DNA from: Verrucomicrobiota bacterium
GTDB lineage: Bacteria; Verrucomicrobiota; Kiritimatiellia; SS1-B-03-39; UBA6053
Direction: 5' to 3'
DNA: 61,609 nt
Assembly (NCBI GenBank): GCA_020831635.1
Contig: JAFIGC010000015.1
Span: 1 to 61,609 of the forward strand
Made by a program: the position numbers and the translations under genes. Position 1 is the first letter of the stretch. The number at the start of each line of letters is the position of its first letter. This document shows, in pieces, positions 7,494 through 16,263 of the stretch. A model generated the notes under the pieces. It saw nothing but the letters and a program-made list of their open reading frames with translations, was not told the origin of the DNA and did not search any database.

Positions 7494-10049
7494 ATGACAA
7501 ATCCCATTGTACGAATTCCCGGGCCGATCCTCCGGGGGACCTTGCTCCTGTTGTTGCTCACGGGTTGCGCGGGGCGTCCGCCGTCCGTGGAAGAGTCCCT
7601 GCCTTCCGTGGAGGCCCTTCAACCCTTTAGAAGTTCTTGGATGTATTCAACTGTTCTCAATCGACGTCCGGGGGACGGATTGACCGTCAATGTGAATCCG
7701 CCCCGTTTTTCATGGCCTTATCTGCGGGAAATCGTGGCCGAGGACATCCGCAACATTTCGCCCACGGTTTTCACCCTGGAAATCGCCGATGACACTGGTT
7801 TTTCAGATCCGAAGGTGCGGATCGAGGATACGCCCTACAATTTCCACAATGCCCTGGCGCCGTTGCCCCCGGGGACTTGGTACTGGCGGGTCGGATACGG
7901 TCCGCAACCCGATGTGGCGTGGTCCGAGGTACAGTCGTTTGTCGTCACGGAAGAGACCCCGGTCTGGGACCGTACCTTTATTACGGGCTCGGTGGAACGG
8001 CTTGGCGAATTGACCGGATCCCGCACCGCCCCGGACGGGGAAAACTGGCAGGAATGGAATGCCCGTTTGGCCGGGCATTCCGACACGCGGATGCGGCACG
8101 AAATGCTCTTCCGAGAGGCGGAACGGGTGATGGCCTTGCCGTGGTGGGATGATTTTCCGGAAACGGATCAACTGGGTCGTCCCACCCGCACTCGCGAAGA
8201 GCGCACCCGCTGGGTCACCATGCTCAAGAACCTCTCGGTGGTGGCCTATTGTTATCGGCTCAGCGGGGACGAGCAATATGCCGGCGCGCTCCCGCGCATC
8301 GTGCAAATGGCCGCCTGGCCCAAGGGCGGATTGTTGTCCCCGGAAAATCTGGGGGGGCAAACCAAAATGCCCTCCCAGGCGGCGGAGCTGTTTGCGGTGG
8401 TGTACGATTGGTTTCGCGATGAATGGACGCCCGAAGACCGGGACATCCTCAAGGAAAGCATTCGCTGGCGGCTGCAGGACATGTTTTTCGCCCCCAATTC
8501 GATTATCTGGCGGGACGGAGACAACATGCGTCATTTCGGATTGGCCTACGCGGCCGGTAGTCATCCCTATCAGAATCTTACCTGGGCCGTCCCCGCCATT
8601 GTGCTCATGGTCGGGGAATTGGAAATCGCCGACACCCTCTTGGAGCTGAGCTTGAATTACCTCACCGGGGTGACCATCCCCGACGGACCGGAAGAGGGCT
8701 ACAACGAGGGGCACGGGTACTCCAACGAAAAGGCGGGCACGTTGTTGGATGCGGTCCTCGTGGTGGAAATGCTGATGCCGGAGGCCGAACAGGGGCGCAA
8801 TCCGGTGATTCAAAATCTGATCGATTGGTTCGCCTATCTCTTTTCGGGTCCGGAAGACCTGCCTTGGGGGGATTCCTGGTTGGGCACCAGCCGGAATATT
8901 GGCGACGAAAATCTGCGCAAGCTGGCCATGCTCACCGGCTCTCCGCTGGCCAAATCACTCTGGCAAGAACGCGGAAGAGGCGAGTACGGTTCCAATGTGC
9001 GTAGCTTGTACAGTCGACCCTGGTTCGAATTCATGGCTTGGGACCGTTATGCCGAGTCCCTCGAAGCCCTGCCCGAAGCGGAAATCGATGACACACTGTT
9101 TTTGCCCGAGGCCGGCTGGGTTTTTGCCCATTCCCGTCCGATTTTGACCTTGGACGACTACAAACAAGCCGTGGGCATGCAATTCCAGATGCGTCCGATG
9201 GGCGGATACGGTCATTCCTTCGCCTCGGACGGCAGTTTTGTCTGGTTTGCGCACGGCGCCTTGCTCAGCGTTGGCGGCGGCTGGCGCAGTTGGGCCAGCT
9301 TGGGCTATTCGCGCAGTCCACTGAGTCACAACAGCCTGCTGGTTAATGGCGTGGGACATACGGTTGTGGACCCCTATCAGCCGCAACGTCCCTGGGCAGC
9401 GCGTCCGCTCGCCTTTGAACGCGGCGAAAATTTCACCTACTGGGCCGCCGATCTCAGCGAAGGATACCGTCCCCAGATCGAGGTCGATCATGTGGTGCGC
9501 CACGTCCTGTTCGTGGAAGGACGCTGGTTTGTGATTTTTGACGATTTGCAGGCCACTGAACCCGCCCATTTCACTTGGCTTTTCCATGTGCAGCAGGACG
9601 TGCCCATGCAAGTGGAGGATGATGGATTTCAGTACACCGTCAGCGAAGTGAACGCCGAGGTTCGCTTTGCCAATGCGCCCGGAACCCTGGAAATTCAGCA
9701 CGCCATCGGTCAAGAGGCCTACGTGAATCCCGACACCGGGGAGGATTTTTATCCGGTGGATATGGAGCGGGCCCGAAGCCGGGAGGAATTCCGTTCCTTT
9801 TTGACCCGACCGCTCAACAAACATAGCCTGCGGGTCCGCAATGTGGAACCGACCGCATCCTTTCAGTTCCTCAGTGTGCTCAACGCGTCACCCGACGGCA
9901 CGGACCTGCCGGAAATTGAAGTCATTGACGAAAAACGGGTGGCCCTGCACAGTCCCGACGGACGCCGCATCGTCGTATCCTTTGACCCCTCCGCCCCCGG
10001 CGATTTCACCATTGATCCACAAAAACCCCTCCAAGGAAACACCCCATGA
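7494..10049 (+). CDS. heparinase II/III-like lipoprotein (DUF4962 plus Hepar_II_III), polysaccharide lyase
   Basis: An 851-residue exported lipoprotein with lipobox LLLTGC (Cys about residue 25). A beta-sandwich segment follows (Val/Trp-rich, VNVNPPRFSWPYLREIVAED, TWYWRVGYGPQPDVAWSEVQ), as in DUF4962. The middle is an (alpha/alpha) toroid with MPSQAAELFAVVYDWFRDEW and EGYNEGHGYSNEKAG, and the C-terminal half is the heparinase II/III-like sheet domain with FASDGSFVWFAHGALLSVGG and SRSPLSHNSLLVNGVGH. The likely reaction is beta-elimination of a uronic-acid polysaccharide (alginate, heparin-like or ulvan-like). Catalytic residues were not pinned. Starts 55 bases after the preceding gene and overlaps the next by four (ATGA). 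Confidence 0.82.
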   Translation: MTNPIVRIPGPILRGTLLLLLLTGCAGRPPSVEESLPSVEALQPFRSSWMYSTVLNRRPGDGLTVNVNPPRFSWPYLREIVAEDIRNISPTVFTLEIADDTGFSDPKVRIEDTPYNFHNALAPLPPGTWYWRVGYGPQPDVAWSEVQSFVVTEETPVWDRTFITGSVERLGELTGSRTAPDGENWQEWNARLAGHSDTRMRHEMLFREAERVMALPWWDDFPETDQLGRPTRTREERTRWVTMLKNLSVVAYCYRLSGDEQYAGALPRIVQMAAWPKGGLLSPENLGGQTKMPSQAAELFAVVYDWFRDEWTPEDRDILKESIRWRLQDMFFAPNSIIWRDGDNMRHFGLAYAAGSHPYQNLTWAVPAIVLMVGELEIADTLLELSLNYLTGVTIPDGPEEGYNEGHGYSNEKAGTLLDAVLVVEMLMPEAEQGRNPVIQNLIDWFAYLFSGPEDLPWGDSWLGTSRNIGDENLRKLAMLTGSPLAKSLWQERGRGEYGSNVRSLYSRPWFEFMAWDRYAESLEALPEAEIDDTLFLPEAGWVFAHSRPILTLDDYKQAVGMQFQMRPMGGYGHSFASDGSFVWFAHGALLSVGGGWRSWASLGYSRSPLSHNSLLVNGVGHTVVDPYQPQRPWAARPLAFERGENFTYWAADLSEGYRPQIEVDHVVRHVLFVEGRWFVIFDDLQATEPAHFTWLFHVQQDVPMQVEDDGFQYTVSEVNAEVRFANAPGTLEIQHAIGQEAYVNPDTGEDFYPVDMERARSREEFRSFLTRPLNKHSLRVRNVEPTASFQFLSVLNASPDGTDLPEIEVIDEKRVALHSPDGRRIVVSFDPSAPGDFTIDPQKPLQGNTP

Positions 10050-10753
10050 AAACGATCACCCTGACACTCTCGCTCCTGTTTCTTCCCTGGCTGTCCCATG
10101 GTCAGTTGCTTTTTCACGAAGGTTTTGAAATTGAACTTCCCGAGGGTCAGACCACCCTGGGCAACCTGAATGGCTGGCAGGAGTCCTGGAACAGTGAGAG
10201 AGATTCCCAGGCGATGGTTCCGGAATACAATATGCACTGGGAATCGCCCTTCCCACCCCGTGGGCGGAACATTCAGATCAGCGGCACCCGTGAAGGCGCC
10301 TTCAAGCAATTGCCGGAAGCCTTGAACGGTCAAACCGTCTATTTCAGTTTTCTCTTCCGCTTTTTCCAAAAGGAAGGCGGCCTCGGCCAGTTCCGCATTC
10401 GCAGTGATCAAGGGCATGTGCTCGGCGCCGGCTTTCAGGAGGGCAGGTTTCAGGTGCAAGCCATCGGCGAGACCGCCACCTGGGGAAACGTGCGTGATCG
10501 CGAGAACTACATGATCATCGGGAAAATCACCATCAATGAAGATGGGAGCGAAGTGAATATTTCAGCCAACGCCTACACCACCCGGGCCTCGATTCCGCTG
10601 GAGGCGCCCGAGGAATGGAGCGGAGAGACCGGTCACAAGGGCCCAGCTCGTCGCTGGAACGGCGTGGAATGTTTTGCCGCGTCACAGAACGTGGCCTTTG
10701 ACGACCTGCGCATTGGCCTCACTTGGCGCGATGTGGCCGGAACCCGGCGGTGA
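10046..10753 (+). CDS. secreted beta-sandwich (laminin-G/concanavalin-like) protein
   Basis: A 235-residue protein with a Sec signal peptide (MKTITLTLSLLFLPWLSHG, cleaved before QLLFHEGFE). The mature part resembles jelly-roll domains seen at Verrucomicrobiota and Planctomycetota polysaccharide loci: LLFHEGFEIELPEG near the start, TVYFSFLFRFFQKEGGLGQF in the middle and FDDLRIGLTWRDVAGTRR at the end. It overlaps the lyase stop by four bases and ends 3 bases before the next gene, so it belongs to the same transcript. A carbohydrate-binding or structural role is inferred from fold and position. Confidence 0.7.
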   Translation: MKTITLTLSLLFLPWLSHGQLLFHEGFEIELPEGQTTLGNLNGWQESWNSERDSQAMVPEYNMHWESPFPPRGRNIQISGTREGAFKQLPEALNGQTVYFSFLFRFFQKEGGLGQFRIRSDQGHVLGAGFQEGRFQVQAIGETATWGNVRDRENYMIIGKITINEDGSEVNISANAYTTRASIPLEAPEEWSGETGHKGPARRWNGVECFAASQNVAFDDLRIGLTWRDVAGTRR

Positions 10754-10756
10754 GCC

Positions 10757-12112
10757 ATGCGTGGTTTTCTCCTCTCTCTGACCATCTGCCTCATGACCCT
10801 GCGCGCTGAAATCCTCCCCATGCCTCCCGATGGCTGGCCCGCCCGGGGCAGTCTCTTGGTGGAGTTTTCCCTGCCGGACATTTCCGGCACTTTGCGCGCG
10901 ATGCCGGAATACACCCAAGGCTACTTCGGCGGACCCATTTTCGAACTGCCTTTTGTCGATGCGCGGCTGTGGACCTCCCGTTCTGCAGGCCGCACCAGCC
11001 GCTCCGGGATCAATTTCAACGTTCGCACCACCGAGGACACCCGAAAAATGCAACAGTTGTCTCTCAGTCGTCTCGATGGCGACAAGCGATATCAGTTGAT
11101 CTATACCTGGGACGAGGAAGCCGACACTGGCAGCGCCTTTCTTCAAGGCGTTCCCCAGAGCGATCTGGGACACTGGGGGGCGGATGCCCCGCCCATGGCC
11201 GTGCCCGCGGAAGGAGAGGGGAGCGTGGGGGGCGAAATGCGGGCGGGGGCGGAGCGGGTTTCTTCCATCCACGTCCATGAATGGAAGCTCTTCGACCATA
11301 TTGTCACCGAAGCGGAAGCGCGGGACATGGCCAAGGATTTGCCGCCTCTCTCCGGCGAGGGCCGCACGATTTACACCCGTTCGCTGGCGCTGGAGGGGCT
11401 GGAACTGCAGTCCGTGTTCGAAACCGACTTTTCCCAACCGCTTGCGTTGACCCACGAGGTGGATTTGCTCGAAGAGGACCGACGGGTCCGCCTCCCCGAG
11501 TCCGAGTGGGTTCTGGAGGGCCCCCACGCCACCGCCGAGATTGTGGAGGACGGACTCCGCCTGCGCACCGCCGAGCCCGCGGATCGCCGGGACGGACACA
11601 TCGTGCTGTGGAACACCCGCGAGATGCCCGCCGATTTTCTGTTTGAATATGAATTCACGCCCAAAAACGACGAAAAGGGGCTGGGCATTGTCTTTTTCAA
11701 CACCCGCAACCCCAAAGGCGACACGATTTTCGACCTGGACCTTCCCCCCCGTTTCGGGCGTTTCCGAGAGTATATTGTCGGGGAGATCGATTCCTATCAC
11801 GTTTCCCCCTGGGCTACCGACGACACCACGCCCCGCCGCACCGCCAACATGCGCAAGAACAGCGGGTTCATGCTCGTCGCCGTCGGCAACGATCTGATTG
11901 GCGGCAGCGGCGCCGCCCCTCACACGGTGCGCATTCTTAAACGCGGCGGACACGTGCAGGTGGAAAGCAATGGCGTGCTCGCCCTCGAATACCACGACGA
12001 CGGGGTCAGCCATGGTCCCGTGCACAATCACCCCGGCCTCATCGGCCTTCGCTTCATGGCCCACGGCGAAGAAGTGGTGGTCCATCGGATGAAAGTTTGG
12101 GCGTTGAAGTAA
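10757..12112 (+). CDS. exported DUF1961 family protein with N-terminal LamG-like region
   Basis: A 451-residue exported protein with a short signal peptide (MRGFLLSLTICLMTLRA). Residues about 20-200 form a first beta-rich domain with HVHEWKLFDHIVTEAEARDM near its end. The C-terminal ~240 residues match DUF1961 (relatives of B. subtilis YesU in a pectin-utilisation cluster): HIVLWNTREMPADFLFEYEF, GLGIVFFNTRNPKG, YHVSPWATDDTTPRRTANMR and HNHPGLIGLRFMAHG. It closes the four-gene run and sits three bases after the preceding gene. DUF1961 proteins are concanavalin-like and often linked to uronate polysaccharide use; activity unproven. Confidence 0.8.
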   Translation: MRGFLLSLTICLMTLRAEILPMPPDGWPARGSLLVEFSLPDISGTLRAMPEYTQGYFGGPIFELPFVDARLWTSRSAGRTSRSGINFNVRTTEDTRKMQQLSLSRLDGDKRYQLIYTWDEEADTGSAFLQGVPQSDLGHWGADAPPMAVPAEGEGSVGGEMRAGAERVSSIHVHEWKLFDHIVTEAEARDMAKDLPPLSGEGRTIYTRSLALEGLELQSVFETDFSQPLALTHEVDLLEEDRRVRLPESEWVLEGPHATAEIVEDGLRLRTAEPADRRDGHIVLWNTREMPADFLFEYEFTPKNDEKGLGIVFFNTRNPKGDTIFDLDLPPRFGRFREYIVGEIDSYHVSPWATDDTTPRRTANMRKNSGFMLVAVGNDLIGGSGAAPHTVRILKRGGHVQVESNGVLALEYHDDGVSHGPVHNHPGLIGLRFMAHGEEVVVHRMKVWALK

Positions 12113-12146
12113 AACCTCAGCCCGACCCTGCCGAACGGGGGCAACA

Positions 12147-14867
12147 TCAGGAGGGGGGCGGGTTGGTTTTGAGAATTTTCACCCATCCGGCGCCGGCATC
12201 CATTTCCACTTGATCGTCCTCTTTCAGGGTGGCGATCAAACCGGGGATACCCACGATGGCGGGGATGCCCATTTCGCGGGCGACGATGGCGGAGTGGCTG
12301 AGGACGCTGCCGCGTTCGATGAGCAAACCGGAGATGCTGGGGTACAAGGGGATCCAACCGGGATCGGTTTTTTCAGCCACGAGTATTTCGCCGTTGAGAT
12401 TGAGGTCGTCACTGGGTTTGAGGATGATTCGGATCGGTCCGCGGGCTTGTCCGCCGCAACAAGAGGTACCGTGCAAATCGCCGTCTTCTCCGCTGGCCGC
12501 GGCGGGTGGGCTCATGGACTGAAAGGGATTGCGGCAGTAGACGAGTCCGTGGGTTTCGAAGCGGTCTGCGGGCGGTGCGGTTTGGCGATAGTCGTCGAAT
12601 TCGGCTTTACGCACATCGACGAGGGCCTGGATGCGGGTGGTGACGGCGGTGCCGCCGGCGAAATCGAAAATTTCTTCGACGGTGAGATAAAAGATGTCTT
12701 CGGGCGCCCGGAGAAGGCCTTCCTCGGTGAAGGCGTTGCCAAAACCAAGGAAGATGCGGCGCACGAGGCTGAAAACCCGGGTGCGGGCCAGGCGTTGGTT
12801 TTCGCGGTTGCGGACGTGTCGGCGGGTTTGCGTGAGCACCCACTGAAACAGGGTGTGCTTGCGAAGGCCCCATTTCAGGCGTTGGTTGCCGAGGTGCTCG
12901 TGTACCTTGGCTTCGGCGGCTTCGCGGGTTTGGGCCTGGCGTTGGGCCATGCCCTCGGGATCCGGGGCGCTGTCGGAAAGGGCGTAATTTCGGAAGACGG
13001 AAAAGAGGAAGTCGGGGGTTTCGCGGGGGGTGGGTTCTTCGAGCTTGAGTTCGTTCATGCCGCGGTCGCCAAATTGATCGAGATAGGCCTCGATTTCCTT
13101 GGAGAGGGACTCCGGAAATTTCCCGGCCCGCCAAAGTCCGGTCAGGGCGGCGGCATCGTGATCGCGCAAAAGGTCGCGCAGTTCCGGATCTTTCCGCATT
13201 TGCAGGGCGATACGCATGAGCATGCGGGGGGATTCGGAGGATTCGATTTTGTCATCGCCACAGAGCAGATCGTTTTGCAGGTTGCCTTGGGGATCGATGT
13301 CCCAGGCGAGCATGAGTTTGGTGAGGACTCCGTGGAAAATCATGGCGTAAAAATCGCTGAGGATGGGTGGTTTCCATTTTCGAAGCACTTCGTCTTCGAG
13401 TTCGTGGAAGCGGGCTTGGAGTTCGTGCGGGGGCAGGGTTTCCAAGGGCAGGACACGAACGCGGGCGTGCGTTTGGTTGAAGTCCTCCAGAAACCGCTGC
13501 ATTTTTGTGTCCACGGTAAAGAGATTCCAAATCATGCGTACCCCGGTCCAAAGCAGTCGGGGGAGATCGATCAAAAAGCGCTGCGCGAATCCGGCTTTGG
13601 GGGCGTCCGGGCTTTCATCCGCCCAGCTTTCTTTCACGCCCATCATTTTTTCCATGAAATCGCGGTTGTAGCGGTATCCGGGTAAAAAGCGGATGAGGGC
13701 GTACCAGTTGCGGAGATTGTAATAGACCTGACCGCGGATGAGGCCGAGCATGTTACTGAAAAGGGGTTGGTTGACGCGGCGGGTCTTGGCGGGAACCCCC
13801 ATGATTTCGAGAAACTGATCGTAAACGGAGGCGTAGGCGCGACGAATGAAGGAAAACGTGAGCGGGGTGGTGACCCCGGCGTAGCTTTCGATGATGTTGC
13901 TGTTGTCCCAAACCCGGCGGGGACCGTCTTCGGGACCGGCGGGCAGGGTGGTGATGGGGCGGGTTTGCAAGAGGTGGAGTTTTCCGTCGGCAAAGGCGAA
14001 TTCGATGTCTTGGGGCTTGCCAATGGCGCGTTCCACGGCCAGGGCCGCTTTGCGAAGTTGCTGGAGTTGGTCCGGGTTGAGGCAGGGATGGCCGGCGATT
14101 TCGGGGGGCAGGTCTTCGATGCGGGTGCCGTGCCCGGCCTCGGAATCAAACACGTGGCGGGCATCTTTTTCCCGGATTTCGGGTTCCATGTCGTCGCTGG
14201 TTTTCGACATGCGCCAGGTGTCGGTGACCTGGGTGCCCTGCACCACGCCTTCGCCGAGTCCGTAGGTGGCGTTGACGAGGAGGTGTTCGCGGTCGTTGCG
14301 AATGGGATCGGCGGTGAAGAGCACCCCTGAAACTTCGGCGGGGACCATGCGCTGGACGATCACGGCCACGGCGATGTCATCGGTGCCAAGTCCCTTGGCT
14401 TTCCGGTAGGAGAGGGCGCGGTCGGAAAAGGCGGAGGCATGGCAGGCTTTGATGGCGTTTTCGACCGCGTCGATGCCGCGCACAAACAAAAAAGAGTCCA
14501 TTTGTCCGGCAAACGAGAGTCGGGCCGAGTCCTCGCCCAAGGCGGACGAGCGGACCGCGAGGAAGTCGTCGTCGTCGGCGATTGTTGGAAGCTCTTGGGA
14601 CAGTTCTTCGCGAAACCCGTCGGGCAGGGGTGCCGTGCGAACTTGTTCACGCGCCGTGTGGGCGTCTCCGGTTTCGAGGGCTGAATCAAGCTGGCTGCGA
14701 AGTTCGGGGTCCTGCAGGCGGGTGCGGAAGAGGTCGGCATCCACGACAAACCAAGGCGGACCATCCACGCCCTCGATGTGATCAAAACGGGCCAGATTGG
14801 CGGCCTTGCCGCCGACGCGGGCGGAGTCGGTGGCGGCGGAACTCGAGGAAGCGTGGATGTGGTGCAT
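12147..14867 (-). CDS. PEP/pyruvate-binding phosphotransferase (PpsA / rifampicin phosphotransferase-like)
   Basis: A 906-residue cytosolic enzyme in the pyruvate-phosphate-dikinase superfamily. The N-terminal ATP-grasp domain shows VGGKAANLARF (about residues 18-28), AVRSSALGEDSARLSFAGQM, VIVQRMVPAEVSGVLFTADP and DIEFAFADGKLHLLQTRPIT (end at about residue 305). A ~470-residue central region has no recognised domain. The C-terminal swivelling domain carries the phosphohistidine motif SVLSHSAIVAREMGIPAIVG. PpsA needs a PEP-binding barrel after the His domain; here the His domain is last, as in rifampicin phosphotransferase-type proteins, so phosphorylation of an unidentified small molecule is more likely than PEP synthesis. 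It is an isolated gene facing the DUF1961 gene tail to tail (34-bp gap). Confidence 0.8.
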   Translation of the reverse strand: MHHIHASSSSAATDSARVGGKAANLARFDHIEGVDGPPWFVVDADLFRTRLQDPELRSQLDSALETGDAHTAREQVRTAPLPDGFREELSQELPTIADDDDFLAVRSSALGEDSARLSFAGQMDSFLFVRGIDAVENAIKACHASAFSDRALSYRKAKGLGTDDIAVAVIVQRMVPAEVSGVLFTADPIRNDREHLLVNATYGLGEGVVQGTQVTDTWRMSKTSDDMEPEIREKDARHVFDSEAGHGTRIEDLPPEIAGHPCLNPDQLQQLRKAALAVERAIGKPQDIEFAFADGKLHLLQTRPITTLPAGPEDGPRRVWDNSNIIESYAGVTTPLTFSFIRRAYASVYDQFLEIMGVPAKTRRVNQPLFSNMLGLIRGQVYYNLRNWYALIRFLPGYRYNRDFMEKMMGVKESWADESPDAPKAGFAQRFLIDLPRLLWTGVRMIWNLFTVDTKMQRFLEDFNQTHARVRVLPLETLPPHELQARFHELEDEVLRKWKPPILSDFYAMIFHGVLTKLMLAWDIDPQGNLQNDLLCGDDKIESSESPRMLMRIALQMRKDPELRDLLRDHDAAALTGLWRAGKFPESLSKEIEAYLDQFGDRGMNELKLEEPTPRETPDFLFSVFRNYALSDSAPDPEGMAQRQAQTREAAEAKVHEHLGNQRLKWGLRKHTLFQWVLTQTRRHVRNRENQRLARTRVFSLVRRIFLGFGNAFTEEGLLRAPEDIFYLTVEEIFDFAGGTAVTTRIQALVDVRKAEFDDYRQTAPPADRFETHGLVYCRNPFQSMSPPAAASGEDGDLHGTSCCGGQARGPIRIILKPSDDLNLNGEILVAEKTDPGWIPLYPSISGLLIERGSVLSHSAIVAREMGIPAIVGIPGLIATLKEDDQVEMDAGAGWVKILKTNPPPS

Positions 14868-14905
14868 GGGAGTGCGGAGTGCGGAGTGCGGAGTGTGGAG
14901 TGCGG
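14868..14905 (+). repeat. heptamer tandem repeat (GGAGTGC)n
   Basis: About five units of GGAGTGC/GGAGTGT sit between the start of the PEP-dependent enzyme gene and the relE stop. A related run (ACTCCGC units) occurs at 32308-32350. Confidence 0.7.
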
Positions 14906-15178
14906 TTACGAATCATTCAGGAAGCTTTCAAAAAGTTCGTAGACGACATCGCGTGTATTGGCATATTCAAGCAGAATTTCCTTGGAGGAAACCTGACGGT
15001 ACAGGATGCGCATGCCCCCGACGCGGAGGCGATTGTACCCTTCCAGCTTTCCTGAAAGGGGACGGATATTTCCTTGACCCTTCTCCAATCCGCGCAGGGC
15101 CAGCCGCACCCGGTGTTTTCGTTGGGGCGGGAGGGCGGTGAGCCATGCCTGTACCTGTTCAGAGGCCGAAATCTTCAT
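14906..15178 (-). CDS. RelE/ParE-family toxin
   Basis: A 90-residue basic protein with the RelE fold signature: helix LRLALRGLEKGQGNIRPLSG, then the strand pair YNRLRVGGMRILYRQV and EYANTRDVVYELFE. RelE toxins are ribosome-dependent mRNA interferases or, in ParE members, gyrase poisons. The C-terminal aromatic (VVYELFESF) fits the mRNase type. It overlaps the upstream Phd/YefM-type antitoxin gene by 20 bases, the usual antitoxin-first order. A fragment of a second relE copy is present at 16795-16863. Confidence 0.85.
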   Translation of the reverse strand: MKISASEQVQAWLTALPPQRKHRVRLALRGLEKGQGNIRPLSGKLEGYNRLRVGGMRILYRQVSSKEILLEYANTRDVVYELFESFLNDS

Positions 15179-15410
15179 GGTCCAAATCCAAGGGCTTGTA
15201 GCTTCCTTTGCCCGCTTCGGCGCGCTGAATCTCCTTCATCGCCTTGGGGTCGGACAACACATCCAAGGTTTCCATGAGCGCATCAAACTCCTCAATCGGC
15301 AGCGCCACCATCACCGGACGGTTTCGATTGCTGATCACAAAGCGGTTTCCGTCTTTGCAAAGCTTGGAAAGCTTGGCCTGAACTTCACTGATTGGATATA
15401 TAGAATTCAT
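15159..15410 (-). CDS. Phd/YefM-family antitoxin
   Basis: An 83-residue protein with the Phd/YefM DNA-binding fold at the N-terminus (YPISEVQAKLSKLCKDGNRF, then VISNRNRPVMVALPIEEFDA). The C-terminus is an acidic/charged tail likely to wrap the toxin. It neutralises the RelE-like toxin encoded immediately downstream and probably autoregulates the operon. Starts at ATG 15410, 131 bases from the divergent second TA operon start, so the two TA systems share one control region. Confidence 0.85.
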   Translation of the reverse strand: MNSIYPISEVQAKLSKLCKDGNRFVISNRNRPVMVALPIEEFDALMETLDVLSDPKAMKEIQRAEAGKGSYKPLDLDHEDFGL

Positions 15411-15541
15411 AATTATTTTATATAACTAAAATTGCGGAATTGCAAGTGGATTTTCCGGCAACACAACAGGGCGTTTCTTTTTTGATAGGAGAGGACAGGA
15501 AAAACTTGTTTTTTGGGCGGAAATGGGTCAAGTTGGTCATC

Positions 15542-15853
15542 ATGAAAGTCAAAGTGGGTCAACTGAAAGCGCATTTGTCGCAGTATCTTCGCGAAATGGA
15601 GGCATCGGGCGAACCGATTGAGGTTTGCGTGCGGGAGCGGCCGGTGGCGTATTTGACGCCGATTATGGAAAAGGACAATCATGCCGAGAGCGGACCTCCA
15701 CCGGAATTGGTGAAATCCTTGGCCGCGAATGGCATTCGCATTGTCCAGTGGGGCGGGGAAGATGATGATTTTGTGCCGACCCCGCGTCCGGCAGGTGATG
15801 GGAAGCAGATTGAGAACTCTGTGGTGGCCATGCGTGAGGAGAAGGATTGGTGA
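15542..15853 (+). CDS. Phd-type antitoxin of the PIN toxin
   Basis: A 103-residue protein starting at ATG 15542 (MKVKVGQLKAHLSQYL). The N-terminal 45 residues match the Phd/PrlF-like antitoxin fold seen with VapC toxins (LREMEASGEPIEVCVRERPVAYLTPI). The C-terminal half is loop-rich and acidic. Upstream in-frame sequence exists but lacks family similarity. The GTG start of the toxin overlaps its stop (GTGA). Confidence 0.8.
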   Translation: MKVKVGQLKAHLSQYLREMEASGEPIEVCVRERPVAYLTPIMEKDNHAESGPPPELVKSLAANGIRIVQWGGEDDDFVPTPRPAGDGKQIENSVVAMREEKDW

Positions 15854-16263
15854 CCCCACCGATTTTGTTTTGGGATGCCAGTGCGCTGGTGCCTTTGATG
15901 GTGGAAGAGGGCCGCTCCATGGAAGCACGTGATCTATGGACCCAAACGACGGAAGCCTATGCGTGGGAATGGGTTTTGGTTGAAGTGGAAGCCTCCTTGA
16001 TTCGTCGGAAAGCCTGTCAGGAAACTTGGCAGGATTGGCGGCAATTGCTAAAGAAACTTCGTTTGTTCTCGCTTCAGACCGAGGATTTGGGGAAGTTGCG
16101 TTTCTTGAATCGTGGAATGGGCCTCCGGGCGGCGGATGCGGGCCACCTTTTTATGTTTCACGGGCTGGTTCATTCTTTCTTCAATTTGGAACTTCTGAGT
16201 TTCGACCATGAAATGGTCACAGCGGCACAACAATTGGGCCTGCCGGGAATGGCACTAACTTAA
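15850..16263 (+). CDS. PIN-domain (VapC-like) toxin with element-altered C-terminus
   Basis: A 137-residue PIN nuclease. Acidic residues typical of the PIN active site appear in order: FWDASALVPLMVEEG at the N-terminus, the Glu in VEVEASLIRRKA, the Asp in LRAADAGHLFM and the Asp in LLSFDHEM. VapC toxins cleave tRNA or rRNA. GTG at 15850 overlaps the antitoxin stop. The last residues (GMALT) are encoded by a 354-bp inserted element (16247-16600). If the element and one target copy are removed, the frame would read LPVHPACIQS and stop, so the native tail was about five residues longer. The PIN core is intact. Confidence 0.8.
   Translation: MTPPILFWDASALVPLMVEEGRSMEARDLWTQTTEAYAWEWVLVEVEASLIRRKACQETWQDWRQLLKKLRLFSLQTEDLGKLRFLNRGMGLRAADAGHLFMFHGLVHSFFNLELLSFDHEMVTAAQQLGLPGMALT

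Noticed and set aside
10682-12085. 467-codon minus-strand frame opposite the DUF1961 gene
   Set aside because: Composition typical of an antisense frame; the plus-strand protein matches a known family.
12210-13685. 491-codon plus-strand frame opposite the PEP-dependent enzyme
   Set aside because: Gly/Phe-rich shadow of a well-supported minus-strand enzyme.
15440-15541. N-terminal extension of the PIN antitoxin
   Set aside because: The 34 extra residues show no similarity to the antitoxin fold, which begins at MKVKVGQL.
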